Shown: piece by piece, positions 52,071 through 59,768 of the stretch
Layout: each line of letters begins with the position of its first letter
How positions within the stretch are numbered: position 1 is the first letter of the stretch
NCBI GenBank assembly: GCA_035606235.1
Contig: DATNFU010000025.1
Coordinates: 1 to 64,000, forward strand
Origin: 66-474 sp035606235
GTDB taxonomy: Bacteria > Pseudomonadota > Gammaproteobacteria > Xanthomonadales > Rhodanobacteraceae
Length of the DNA stretch: 64,000 bases
Reading direction: 5' to 3'
Notes under the pieces: model-generated
What the model saw: only the letters and a program-made list of their open reading frames with translations
The model's database searches: none
What the model was told of the DNA's origin: nothing
Position numbers and translations under genes: made by a program

Positions 52071-53104
52071 GCCGACTCCTTCGTCGACCTGACGAATTCA
52101 TCCAGTTTCGCGCGAGCGGCACCGCTTTCGATCGCGGTGCGCGCGCGTTCGATTCCATCGTCAATGGATTTGCACACATTGGCCGCGTACAACGCGGCAC
52201 CGGCGTTGAACATCACGATGTCGCGCGCGACGCCGGGTTTGTTTTCCAGCGCTTCCAGCAGCATCGCTTTCGATTGCGCGGCATCCGCTACGCGCAGGTT
52301 GCGGCTGGATGCCATCGCGAAGCCGTGCTGCTCGGGTTCGATTTCGTATTCGCGCACACGACCGTCGCGCAGCTCGCCGATCAGGGTCGCACCGCCCAAC
52401 GAAATTTCATCCAATCCGTCGCGCCCATGCACCACCAGCGCGCGTCGCGCGCCCAGCCGTTCCAGCACGCGCACCTGGATGCCGACGAGATCAGCATGAA
52501 ACACGCCCATCAGGATGTTCGGCGCGCCGGCCGGATTGGTCAGCGGGCCGAGGATATTGAACAAGGTGCGCACGCCCATCTCGCGACGCACCGCCGCAAC
52601 CGCCCGCATGGCCGGATGATGCAACGGCGCGTACATGAAGCCGATGCCGACCTTCTCGATGCATTGCGCCACCCGCGCCGGCGACAATTCGATGTCGGCG
52701 CCGAGCGCTTCCAGCACGTCGGCGCTGCCGGATGACGACGACACGCTGCGGTTGCCATGCTTGGCCACGCGCGCGCCGGCAGCGGCCGCAACGAACATCG
52801 CGGCGGTGGAAATATTGAAGCTGTGCGCACCATCGCCGCCGGTGCCGACGATATCCAGCAGATGCGCGTCTTCTCCGCCGGTCGGCACACGAATCGCCAA
52901 CTCGCGCATCACCGTGGCCGCACCCGCGATCTCGCCGACGGTTTCCTTCTTCACGCGCAGGCCGGTCAGGATGGCGGCGATCATTACCGAGGAAACGTCG
53001 CCGCGCATGATCTGTCGCATCAGCGCGATCATTTCGTCGTGAAAGATCTCGCGATGCTCGATCGTGCGCTGCAACGCTTCACGCGGGGTGATGCTCGTGT
53101 TCAT
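52067..53104 (-). CDS. trpD: Anthranilate phosphoribosyltransferase
   Basis: Joins anthranilate and PRPP in tryptophan synthesis. ATG 53104; 345 residues. Motifs: LDIVGTGGDGAHSFNISTAA, KHGNRSVSSSSGSADVLEAL, HHPAMRAVAAVRREMGVRTL and NILGPLTNPAGAP. Overlaps the trpG stop by ATGA, even though a repeat sits directly upstream inside trpG. Confidence 0.97.
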   Translation of the reverse strand: MNTSITPREALQRTIEHREIFHDEMIALMRQIMRGDVSSVMIAAILTGLRVKKETVGEIAGAATVMRELAIRVPTGGEDAHLLDIVGTGGDGAHSFNISTAAMFVAAAAGARVAKHGNRSVSSSSGSADVLEALGADIELSPARVAQCIEKVGIGFMYAPLHHPAMRAVAAVRREMGVRTLFNILGPLTNPAGAPNILMGVFHADLVGIQVRVLERLGARRALVVHGRDGLDEISLGGATLIGELRDGRVREYEIEPEQHGFAMASSRNLRVADAAQSKAMLLEALENKPGVARDIVMFNAGAALYAANVCKSIDDGIERARTAIESGAARAKLDEFVRSTKESA

Positions 53105-53760
53105 GGGTTCTGTAGGAGCCTGTTTGCAGGCGACCGGCGAGCCGCTCCGCCTTTTCCATCGCCTGCAAGCAGGCTCCCACCGGATGTTGTGAGGAAATTG
53201 CGCAACAGATCGTGGCCATGCCGAGTCAGGATCGATTCCGGATGGAACTGCACGCCTTCGATCGGCAGCGTCCTGTGGCGCAGGCCCATGATCTCGTCCG
53301 GTTCCCCGGATTCGGTTTGCGTCCACGCGGTGATTTCCAGACACTGCGGCAGCGACTCGCGTTCGACGATCAGCGAGTGATAGCGCGTGGCCTCGAACGG
53401 ATTGGGCAACCCCGCGAACACGCCCTCGTTGCGATGATGGATCGGGGAGGTCTTGCCGTGCATGATCGCGCGCGCGCCGACCACGCGCCCGCCGAACGGC
53501 TGCCCGATCGCCTGATGCCCAAGACACACGTCGAGAATCGGAATCTCGCCCCGGGTTTCCTGCAACAACCGCAGCGACACGCCCGCGTCATCCGGCGTGC
53601 CCGGCCCCGGCGAAATCACGATGCGTGCGGCGCCAAGCGCGCGGATGCCCGCGGTATCCAGCGCATCGTTGCGGATCACCGTGACCTCTTCACCCAGCTC
53701 GCCGAAATACTGCACGAGGTTGTAGGTAAAACTGTCGTAATTGTCGAGCATCAAGAGCAT
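53101..53760 (-). CDS. trpG: Anthranilate synthase glutamine amidotransferase subunit with repeat-encoded C-terminal tail
   Basis: Supplies ammonia from glutamine to TrpE. 219 residues. Triad: Cys79 (LDVCLGHQAIGQPFGG), His173 and Glu175 (VQFHPESIL). The domain ends near residue 190 (RHGHDLLRNFL), as usual. Residues from about 193 on (SGGSLLAGDGKGGAARRSPA, then NRLLQNP) are encoded by the GTAGGAGC palindrome at 53114-53178 and look like an acquired tail. The stop still overlaps trpD by ATGA, so coupling is preserved. Confidence 0.95.
   Translation of the reverse strand: MLLMLDNYDSFTYNLVQYFGELGEEVTVIRNDALDTAGIRALGAARIVISPGPGTPDDAGVSLRLLQETRGEIPILDVCLGHQAIGQPFGGRVVGARAIMHGKTSPIHHRNEGVFAGLPNPFEATRYHSLIVERESLPQCLEITAWTQTESGEPDEIMGLRHRTLPIEGVQFHPESILTRHGHDLLRNFLTTSGGSLLAGDGKGGAARRSPANRLLQNP
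53114..53178. repeat. GTAGGAGC-family inverted repeat inside the trpG 3' end
   Basis: GGAGCCTGTTTGCAGGCGA (53115-53133) and TCGCCTGCAAGCAGGCTCC (53159-53177) are inverted arms with one mismatch. It is the longest stem of this family in the window and is coding (the TrpG tail). Confidence 0.75.
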
Positions 53761-53988
53761 GGTCGAATCCGAGTATCGCTGATGAAGGATTTCATCCGAA
53801 GCTGCGATTTATCTTTGCAGGCGGGAGAGAACGAATCTCCGTTTTGAGCCTTTCCCTTGCGTAAGAGAGGCAGCTTGCCCGGCTTCCTTCAAAGCCGCAC
53901 CGCTCCAAAATCGCGACATCAGAAAAGCTTGCGACTCCAACCAAGCGGCGCTGCGCATCGGCTTTGACTTGCCGACACGCCCGCAAAA
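53761..53988. other. Spacer between trpE and trpG, possible interspersed repeat
   Basis: 228 bp without a convincing gene. On the minus strand an open frame runs through (GFEGSRASCLSYARERLKTE), continuous with another frame inside trpE. There is a hairpin GATGAA-GGAT-TTCATC (53780-53795). A promoter for trpG may lie here. Base composition is less GC-rich than neighbours (AT-rich around 53800-53860). Confidence 0.35.
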
Positions 53989-55461
53989 CTACAACCCTCG
54001 CGCCGCCTGCGCCACCGCGCGGAACAGCGCGCGGCCCTTGTTCATGGTCTCTTCCCATTCGGTGCCGGGGTCGGAATCGTGCACGATGCCGCCGCCGGCC
54101 TGCACGTGCAGGCGGCCGTCGGCGATCACCGCGGTGCGGATCGCGATGGCGGTGTCGGCATCGCCCCACCAGCCGATCCAGCCGACCGCGCCGGCGTAGA
54201 CGTTGCGCTTGATCGGTTCGAGTTGCTGGATGATCTCGATCGCGCGGATTTTCGGCGCGCCCGACACCGTCCCGGCCGGGAACGCCGCGCGCAACACGTC
54301 GGTATAACTCAAGCCCTCGCGCAATTCGCCTTCCACTTGCGAGACGATGTGCATCACGTGCGAGTAGCGTTCGATCGCGAAGGATTCGGTAAGCTGCACA
54401 CTGCCGGTGCGTGCGACGCGGCCGACATCGTTGCGGCCGAGATCGATCAGCATCAGGTGCTCGGCGCGTTCTTTCGGGTCGGCCAGAAGTTCGGTTTCCA
54501 GCGCCGCATCTTCCTCGCGCGTGGCGCCGCGCTTGCGCGTTCCCGCGATGGGTCGCAGCACCACGCGGCCTTCCTGCAGCCGCACCAGGATTTCCGGCGA
54601 GGAGCCCACGATCTGCGCGCGCCCCAGATCGATGAAATACATGTAGGGCGACGGATTCAGCGCACGCAGCGCACGGTATACGTCGATCGGCCGCGCGCGA
54701 AAGGGCACGCTCAATCGTTGCGAAGGAACCACCTGGAAAATGTCGCCGGCGCGAATGTATTCCTGCGCGCGGCGCACCACGTCCTCGTATTCCCCGCGCG
54801 TGAAACTGGATTTGAAATCGGATTCGTCCAGCGGCGTCGGATCGCTCGTATCCGGATACGCGGAACCCGAACGGCGCAAGCGATGCACCAGTTGTTCCAG
54901 CCGGCGCTTGCCGCGCGCAAAGGCCTGGCGCTGCGCGGGATCCACATGCACGATCAGATACAACCGGCCTTGCAGGTTGTCGAACACCGCGACTTCCTCG
55001 GCCAGCATCAGCAGCGCATCGTCGAGGCCAAGCTCATCGCGCTTGTCGCCGCGCAGCTTGTCCTCGATCCAGCCCACGCATTCGAAGCCGAAGTAGCCGA
55101 CCAGGCCGCCGGTGAACGCCGGCAGGTTGGGCATGCGCGGCACTTGATAGCGCGCGCGCAGGGATTCGATTTCGGCGAACGGGTCCGCGAGTTCCCGCCG
55201 CTCGATCACCTCGCCGTGTTCCTCGACCTCCAGGGTGCGATCGCGAAAGCGGAACACGCGTCGCGCGGGCAGGCCGATGATCGAATAGCGGCCCCAGTTT
55301 TCGCCGCCTTCCACCGATTCGAACAGGAAGGTGTAAGGGCCATCGGCAAGTTTCAGGTACACCGACAATGGCGTGTCGAGATCCGACAGCACCTCGCGCA
55401 CCAGCGGAATGCGCGTGTGGCCCGCGCCCGCGAGTGCATCGAATTCGGTTTGCGTGATCAC
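53989..55461 (-). CDS. trpE: Anthranilate synthase component I
   Basis: Chorismate to anthranilate, first committed tryptophan step. GTG 55461 (read M-ITQTEFDALAG) is the best start, behind AAGAGAAG; the open frame to 55938 is shadow. 490 residues. N-terminal domain with DTPLSVYLKLADGPYTFLFE (tryptophan feedback site LLESxx is altered to FLFESVEGG), C-terminal catalytic domain with GDIFQVVPSQRLSVPF, PIAGTRKRGATREED, LIDLGRNDVGRVA and GTVSGAPKIRAIEII. I see no leader peptide with tandem Trp codons upstream. Confidence 0.96.
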   Translation of the reverse strand: MITQTEFDALAGAGHTRIPLVREVLSDLDTPLSVYLKLADGPYTFLFESVEGGENWGRYSIIGLPARRVFRFRDRTLEVEEHGEVIERRELADPFAEIESLRARYQVPRMPNLPAFTGGLVGYFGFECVGWIEDKLRGDKRDELGLDDALLMLAEEVAVFDNLQGRLYLIVHVDPAQRQAFARGKRRLEQLVHRLRRSGSAYPDTSDPTPLDESDFKSSFTRGEYEDVVRRAQEYIRAGDIFQVVPSQRLSVPFRARPIDVYRALRALNPSPYMYFIDLGRAQIVGSSPEILVRLQEGRVVLRPIAGTRKRGATREEDAALETELLADPKERAEHLMLIDLGRNDVGRVARTGSVQLTESFAIERYSHVMHIVSQVEGELREGLSYTDVLRAAFPAGTVSGAPKIRAIEIIQQLEPIKRNVYAGAVGWIGWWGDADTAIAIRTAVIADGRLHVQAGGGIVHDSDPGTEWEETMNKGRALFRAVAQAARGL

Positions 55462-55538
55462 GGTTGCTTCTCTTGCGCGGAGCGTCAACGGACGCGCGAC
55501 GATAGCAGCATGCGGATGGGTTGAGAAATGACGGATGT

Positions 55539-57548
55539 CTATTCCGCCAACCGGCGGCGCGGCATCCCGCGCAACTGCATGACAAAGGCCACGCCGCCTT
55601 CGAGGTTGTGCGCTTCGACCTTGCCCTGATGCAGTTCGGCGACCAGCCGCACCACATACAGCCCGAGGCCAAGATGCGGTACCCCGGCGCGCACTCCGCC
55701 GCCGCGCACGCTGACCAGAGAATCGAACAGCCGTCCCGACATCGCTTCGGGCAGCGGCGGCCCGCTGTTGGCGACGGTCAGTTGCGCGCCCTGCTCGTCT
55801 TCCAGTTCTTGCAGGGCGATGCGGATCCAGCCATCGCCAGGCGTGAACGACAGTGCGTTGTCGAACAACTTGTCCAAGGCCTGCGCGATCAGTTCCGGCG
55901 CGCCGTGCAGCGGCAGCCGCGGCAGATCGACCGCGCATTCCAGTCGGCGCGGCGCGGCCAGCGGGCGATAGGCTTCAGCGCAGCCGCGCACCACCTGCGC
56001 GAGATCGAAATCCTCGCCATCGGCCGAAGCGATCGCGCGTTCCATGCGGCTGGCTTCGCTCATCGCGCGCACAATGGTGCCCAGCCGCGCGGCGCCGTCT
56101 CGCGCGCGCGCGAGATACGGCTGCGCGTCGGGCGGAAGGTCGGCGTGCTCCAGGTTGTCGAGCGAGGATTTCACGATCGCCAGCGGCGTGTTGAGCTCGT
56201 GCGAGAGTTTGGAGGCGAGCGTGCGCAGGTAGTCGGTGTAGGCGCCGATCGCGGTCAGCAGCCGCGAAAAACTGCGCGCCAGATCGCCGAGTTCGTCGCG
56301 GTCCTCCACCAGCGGCAACGCCGCGACCGGCTCGCCTTCGCGATGCTGGGCGCGCTCGGCGGCATCGCGCAATTTGCCGATGCGCAACGACAACCAGGTC
56401 GCGAATGCGAACAACAGCGCGCCGGCGATCAACAATCCCGCGACGCTGGCGAGCATCAGGCCGAGCAGCGCGCGGTTGGTCAGCAACGGCAGCGCGCGGC
56501 TGGATTGGTCCAGCACCAGCGCGCCGCGCGTTTCGCCGTGAGTATCCAGCGGCACCGCCACGCTCAGGATCACGCTGCCGGGCATATCGCCGGCGCGCCA
56601 CACCGCGCTCGCATGTCCTGCCAACGCGCGCTGTGCATCCGCTTCCTGCAGTTGCGGCGCATCCGCCGGCACGCCGGAAGGTGCTTGCAGCGCGGGCGCG
56701 ATCAGCGCATCGAACACCAGATTGTCGAACCACGCCGTCGACTGTTTGCGCGTCGGCGCATCCGCCGCCAGCGCACCGCCGGCGGCAAGCACCCAGCCGT
56801 CCGCGCTCAGCAGGCGCACGCGCATGCCGGTGGGCGCCAGTTGGGTGAGGTCATTGGACAGCGCCGGCGACAATGAGTACAGCGGACGCAGGTCCACCTG
56901 TCCGTCATTGAAGCGCGCCGGTGCATCGGCGTCGTGCACGGCGATGCCCAGTCGATCCGGCGCCTGCGCGCGCGGCAGGCGCAACTCGATGCGATACGCG
57001 CCGGCGTCTTCCTGCCACTGGCCGGTGATCTGATCCGGCAGGCCGCGCACGCGCTCGTCCAGCGGACGCGCCTGAAAACTGCCCGGGGCTGCGCTCGCGA
57101 TCAGGAAATGCCTCTGTTGCGCGCCACGTGCCAGGGTCAGTTCGATGTGATCGGCATCCTGCGATTCGCTGTCCTGCGCATCCACGCGCGTGCGGGTGGC
57201 GTCATTGACCTCGATGTGCAGATACAACCAGGCCGCATCTTGCGCCAACTGCACCCGCACGCCCGGCCACGGATGCTGCACCCATGGCGACAGCGATGCC
57301 CAATCGTCGCCGTAGCCGTCCACCACGATCGGCTGGCGTGCGTTCTGCACGTACCAACCGCGCGCCGGGGTGGGCAGGTGCGCGCCGACCGCGACCAGGC
57401 CGCGGCCCAGCGCGAATGCGGTCGCCAGCAGCGCCTGCTCCTGGCTGCGCCGCAGCAACTGTTCCATCTGCCGCACATAGAGCCAGCCGGCGAACGGCAG
57501 TGCCAGGGTGGACAGCGCGACCAACAGCAGTTTGCGGCGGAGGGTCAT
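55539..57548 (-). CDS. PdsS-like sensor histidine kinase (dedicated-sortase-system type)
   Basis: Membrane sensor kinase, 669 residues: helix near 7-25 (LLLVALSTLALPFAGWLYV), periplasmic domain with a CBM9/DOMON-like strand pattern (PIVVDGYGDDWASLSPW, WLYLHIEVNDATRTRVD, DADHIELTLARG), second helix (MLASVAGLLIAGALLFAFAT), HAMP, HisKA with His450 (SKLSHELNTPLAIVKSS), and HATPase ending LGLGLYVVRLVAELHQGKVE. This layout and its partner match the PdsS kinase of proteobacterial dedicated sortase systems. ATP-site N-box reads LDKLFDNALSFTP. No sortase gene lies in the window. Confidence 0.85.
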   Translation of the reverse strand: MTLRRKLLLVALSTLALPFAGWLYVRQMEQLLRRSQEQALLATAFALGRGLVAVGAHLPTPARGWYVQNARQPIVVDGYGDDWASLSPWVQHPWPGVRVQLAQDAAWLYLHIEVNDATRTRVDAQDSESQDADHIELTLARGAQQRHFLIASAAPGSFQARPLDERVRGLPDQITGQWQEDAGAYRIELRLPRAQAPDRLGIAVHDADAPARFNDGQVDLRPLYSLSPALSNDLTQLAPTGMRVRLLSADGWVLAAGGALAADAPTRKQSTAWFDNLVFDALIAPALQAPSGVPADAPQLQEADAQRALAGHASAVWRAGDMPGSVILSVAVPLDTHGETRGALVLDQSSRALPLLTNRALLGLMLASVAGLLIAGALLFAFATWLSLRIGKLRDAAERAQHREGEPVAALPLVEDRDELGDLARSFSRLLTAIGAYTDYLRTLASKLSHELNTPLAIVKSSLDNLEHADLPPDAQPYLARARDGAARLGTIVRAMSEASRMERAIASADGEDFDLAQVVRGCAEAYRPLAAPRRLECAVDLPRLPLHGAPELIAQALDKLFDNALSFTPGDGWIRIALQELEDEQGAQLTVANSGPPLPEAMSGRLFDSLVSVRGGGVRAGVPHLGLGLYVVRLVAELHQGKVEAHNLEGGVAFVMQLRGMPRRRLAE

Positions 57549-57660
57549 GAAGCGAAGGCGGGAACCGGGAAACGGGAGGTTGAGCGAAGCTTAGTGGATT
57601 GCGCACCCGCGCAAGCCTCTTCATCGCCTGCTTCCTATTTCCCACTCCGCGCTTCCGCGT

Positions 57661-58350
57661 TCACGTCGTCCACCGATACCCCACCCCATGCACCGTCTCG
57701 ATCGAATCAAAAGACGGGTCAACCGCGATGAACTTCTTGCGAATGCGCTTGATGTGCGAGGTGATGGTGGCGTCGTCCACCACCAGCTCCGCTTCGCGCA
57801 TCAACTGATCGCGGCTCTTCACATGACCGGGAAAACGCACCAGCGTGTGCACCATCCAGAACTCGGTGACGGTCAATGGCACATCATGGCCGTTCCAGCT
57901 GATGCGCATGCGCTCGGATTCCAGTTTCAGCGAACCATGCGCGATCACGGTCTCGGCCGAGGCCGGCGCCTTCAGGGATTCGATGCGGCGGAACAACGCG
58001 CCGATGCGCGCGGCGAGTTGGTGCAGGCTCGTATCCTTGGAAAGGTAATCGTCCGCGCCGAGGCGCAGACCCGAGATCACGTCGAAATCCGAATCACGCG
58101 CGGTCAGGAAGATGATCGGAAGCGTGGAGGATTTCGCGCGCAATTCACGACAGAGGTCAAACCCGCCTTCGGGCTCATCGCCCAGGCCGATGTCGATGAT
58201 CACCAGTTCCGGCATGCGCGCGGCGAATGCGCTGGATGCTTCGCCGCGCGAGGGATAACCACGCACTTCATAGCCAAAACGCGACAGCGCTTCGACGTAG
58301 TTGGCGCGGATAAGCGGTTCATCTTCGATGATGGCAATGGCGCGGGGCAT
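57661..58350 (-). CDS. PdsR-like DNA-binding response regulator
   Basis: OmpR-type regulator of 229 residues, 112 bp upstream of the kinase gene and co-directional. Receiver with phospho-Asp53 (ELVIIDIGLGDEPEGGFDLC), PIIFLTARDSDFDVISGLRL and the Lys in DDYLSKD. The winged-helix domain has the PdsR-typical TVTEFWMVHTLVRFPGHVKS, DDATITSHIKRIRKKF and SIETVHGVGYRW. The long insert after the phospho-Asp (GDEPEGGFDLC) is a mark of this subfamily. Targets unknown. Confidence 0.88.
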   Translation of the reverse strand: MPRAIAIIEDEPLIRANYVEALSRFGYEVRGYPSRGEASSAFAARMPELVIIDIGLGDEPEGGFDLCRELRAKSSTLPIIFLTARDSDFDVISGLRLGADDYLSKDTSLHQLAARIGALFRRIESLKAPASAETVIAHGSLKLESERMRISWNGHDVPLTVTEFWMVHTLVRFPGHVKSRDQLMREAELVVDDATITSHIKRIRKKFIAVDPSFDSIETVHGVGYRWTT

Positions 58351-58741
58351 GTCGTTCCTTGCAGTGCGGAGCGCAGCGTGCAGCGCAAAACCGTGTCGCG
58401 CAAGGCATTCCGTGTAGGTGCCCGCGTTTTGCCACAAATCGCCCGCGTTCGGGCCGCTCGCCGACCGCGATGCGCCGCACCAATGCGCGGTAATGGAGTC
58501 GTCGGAAGCTCCTGCCGTGGAGAGTCGACCGTGGAACACCGCCGAGCCGGCGCCGGATCCGCAGCTTCGCTTTCGTTGTGACAACGGGACGAAGAGGCGC
58601 CGCGCCGGCGGACCACGCCGCTAGCAAGCCTCAGCCAGGTCGCCATCGCGGACGCTGCGCAGCGGCGATCCGGAATCCATGTTGACTCTGCTCTCGATTG
58701 AACTTGATTCCGGCTTTCGCCGGAATGACGGAATATTGCTG
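58351..58741. other. Non-coding stretch upstream of pdsR with a GTCATTCCGGC-type repeat
   Basis: No supported gene. It should contain the pdsR promoter. At 58707-58726 ATTCCGGC-TTTC-GCCGGAAT is a perfect palindrome followed by GACGGAAT, the widespread intergenic repeat of many gammaproteobacteria. The repeat abuts the HicB-like remnant and may mark where it was truncated. Confidence 0.6.
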
Positions 58742-58941
58742 AACTCGGCCACACGTGCAGGCGCACGCGCGCCGGCTTGTCGCGGTTGAAAAAGAAACCC
58801 GCCCGCCGCCTCCGTAACCTGCTCGCCCGGTTCTTCCCAAGTATCCGCTTGAGTGATGATGTCGTAGCCCAGGCACTCGGCGGCAGAGCCGCCATCGGCC
58901 GCTTGCATCACGCTGAAAGCCAGCTCGCCGATAAATCCGGT
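58742..58941 (-). pseudogene. Remnant of a HicB-like antitoxin gene (frameshifted)
   Basis: Directly after the rpe stop, same strand. Frame 1 reads GFIGELAFSVMQAADGGSAA then ECLGYDIITQADTWEEPGEQ then VTEAAGG. Frame 2 continues FFFNRDKPARVRLHV. Joined, they give a 60-residue HicB-like fold as in proteins with the pattern AExLxxDIxTQADTWEEL...RIRLHLV. A frameshift near 58790-58800, loss of a clear start codon and a repeat at the 3' end indicate decay. No hicA toxin gene is visible. From family memory, not a search. Confidence 0.55.
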
Positions 58942-59619
58942 CTAGCGCGCCTCGCCCACTTCCGTGCGCATTGCGGCGATCACCGCGGCGTAATCGTCTT
59001 CGCCGAAAATCGCCGAGCCGGCCACGAACGTGTCGGCGCCGGCGCGCGCGATCTCGCCGATGTTGTCCACTTTCACGCCACCATCCACCTGCAGGCGGAT
59101 GTCCCGGCCACTGGCATCGATGATCTCCCGCGCGCGGCGCAGTTTCTCCAAGGCGGACGGGATGAAACTCTGCCCGCCGAAGCCCGGATTCACCGACATG
59201 ATCAGCACGTGGTCGAGCTTGTCGAGGACATATTCAAGATAGGTGAGCGGCGTGGCCGGATTGAATACCAGGCCCGCACGGCAACCATGATCGCGGATCA
59301 ATTGCAGGGTGCGATCCACGTGCTCGCTGGCTTCCGGATGGAAGCTGATCAGGTTGGCGCCGGCCGCGGCGAAATCGGGCACGATGCGATCCACCGGTTT
59401 CACCATCAGGTGCACGTCGATCGGCGCGCTGATGCCGTAGTCGCGCAGCGCCTTGCAAACCTGCGGGCCGATGGTGAGGTTGGGCACGTAATGGTTGTCC
59501 ATCACGTCGAAGTGGATCCAGTCCGCGCCGGCTTGCAGCACGGCATCCACTTCTTCGCCCAGCCGCGCAAAATCGGCGGAAAGGATCGAGGGGCAGATCA
59601 CGCATGATTGTTTGGCCAT
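58942..59619 (-). CDS. rpe: Ribulose-phosphate 3-epimerase
   Basis: Interconverts ribulose-5-P and xylulose-5-P. ATG 59619 (MAKQSCVICPSILSADFARL); 225 residues, full length. Motifs: DWIHFDVMDNHYVPNLTIGP, PIDVHLMVKPVDRIV, VLIMSVNPGFGGQSFIPSAL and LQVDGGVKVDNIGEIARAGA with the metal-binding His/Asp residues. Complements rpiA at 42100 in the pentose phosphate pathway. A GTAGGAGC repeat lies just upstream. Confidence 0.96.
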   Translation of the reverse strand: MAKQSCVICPSILSADFARLGEEVDAVLQAGADWIHFDVMDNHYVPNLTIGPQVCKALRDYGISAPIDVHLMVKPVDRIVPDFAAAGANLISFHPEASEHVDRTLQLIRDHGCRAGLVFNPATPLTYLEYVLDKLDHVLIMSVNPGFGGQSFIPSALEKLRRAREIIDASGRDIRLQVDGGVKVDNIGEIARAGADTFVAGSAIFGEDDYAAVIAAMRTEVGEAR

Positions 59620-59630
59620 GACTTGCTCTT

Positions 59631-59659
59631 TGTAGGAGCGCGCCTGCGCGCGACGCGCG
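59631..59659. repeat. GTAGGAGC-family repeat upstream of rpe
   Basis: TGTAGGAGCGCGCCTGCGCG then CGACGCGCG, directly before a copy of the composite repeat at 59692-59767. Confidence 0.55.
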
Positions 59660-59691
59660 AAACGGGTAACCGTCCATGCTGCCGTTTCCGC

Positions 59692-59767
59692 TCGGCATCC
59701 ATGCCTCACCCTCACATGCGGCGCGATCCGTCATCCAAGGCGGATCCGCAAACGCCCGCATATTCGG
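59692..59767. repeat. Composite ~90-bp intergenic repeat, copy 3 (plus)
   Basis: TCGGCATCCATGCCTCAC, then hairpin GATCCG/CGGATC (59724-59746), then CGCCCGCATATTCGGCT. It matches the copies at 40740 and 41932 with a C-G pair in place of T-A in the second hairpin. Lies between rpe and djlA. Confidence 0.65.
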
Positions 59768-59768
59768 C

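Noticed and set aside
53792..54169. Separate gene across the trpE 3' end and spacer on the minus strand
   Set aside because: It overlaps trpE in another frame with Arg-rich shadow composition; no ribosome site or family match. Kept only as a note on the spacer.
55300..55540. Trp leader peptide / attenuator before trpE
   Set aside because: No short frame with tandem Trp codons and no terminator-antiterminator pair in the 77-bp gap.
58621..58911. Intact 96-residue gene from ATG 58911
   Set aside because: Only the first half resembles a HicB-like protein; the second half is translated repeat DNA and the matching continuation is in another frame. Treated as a pseudogene.
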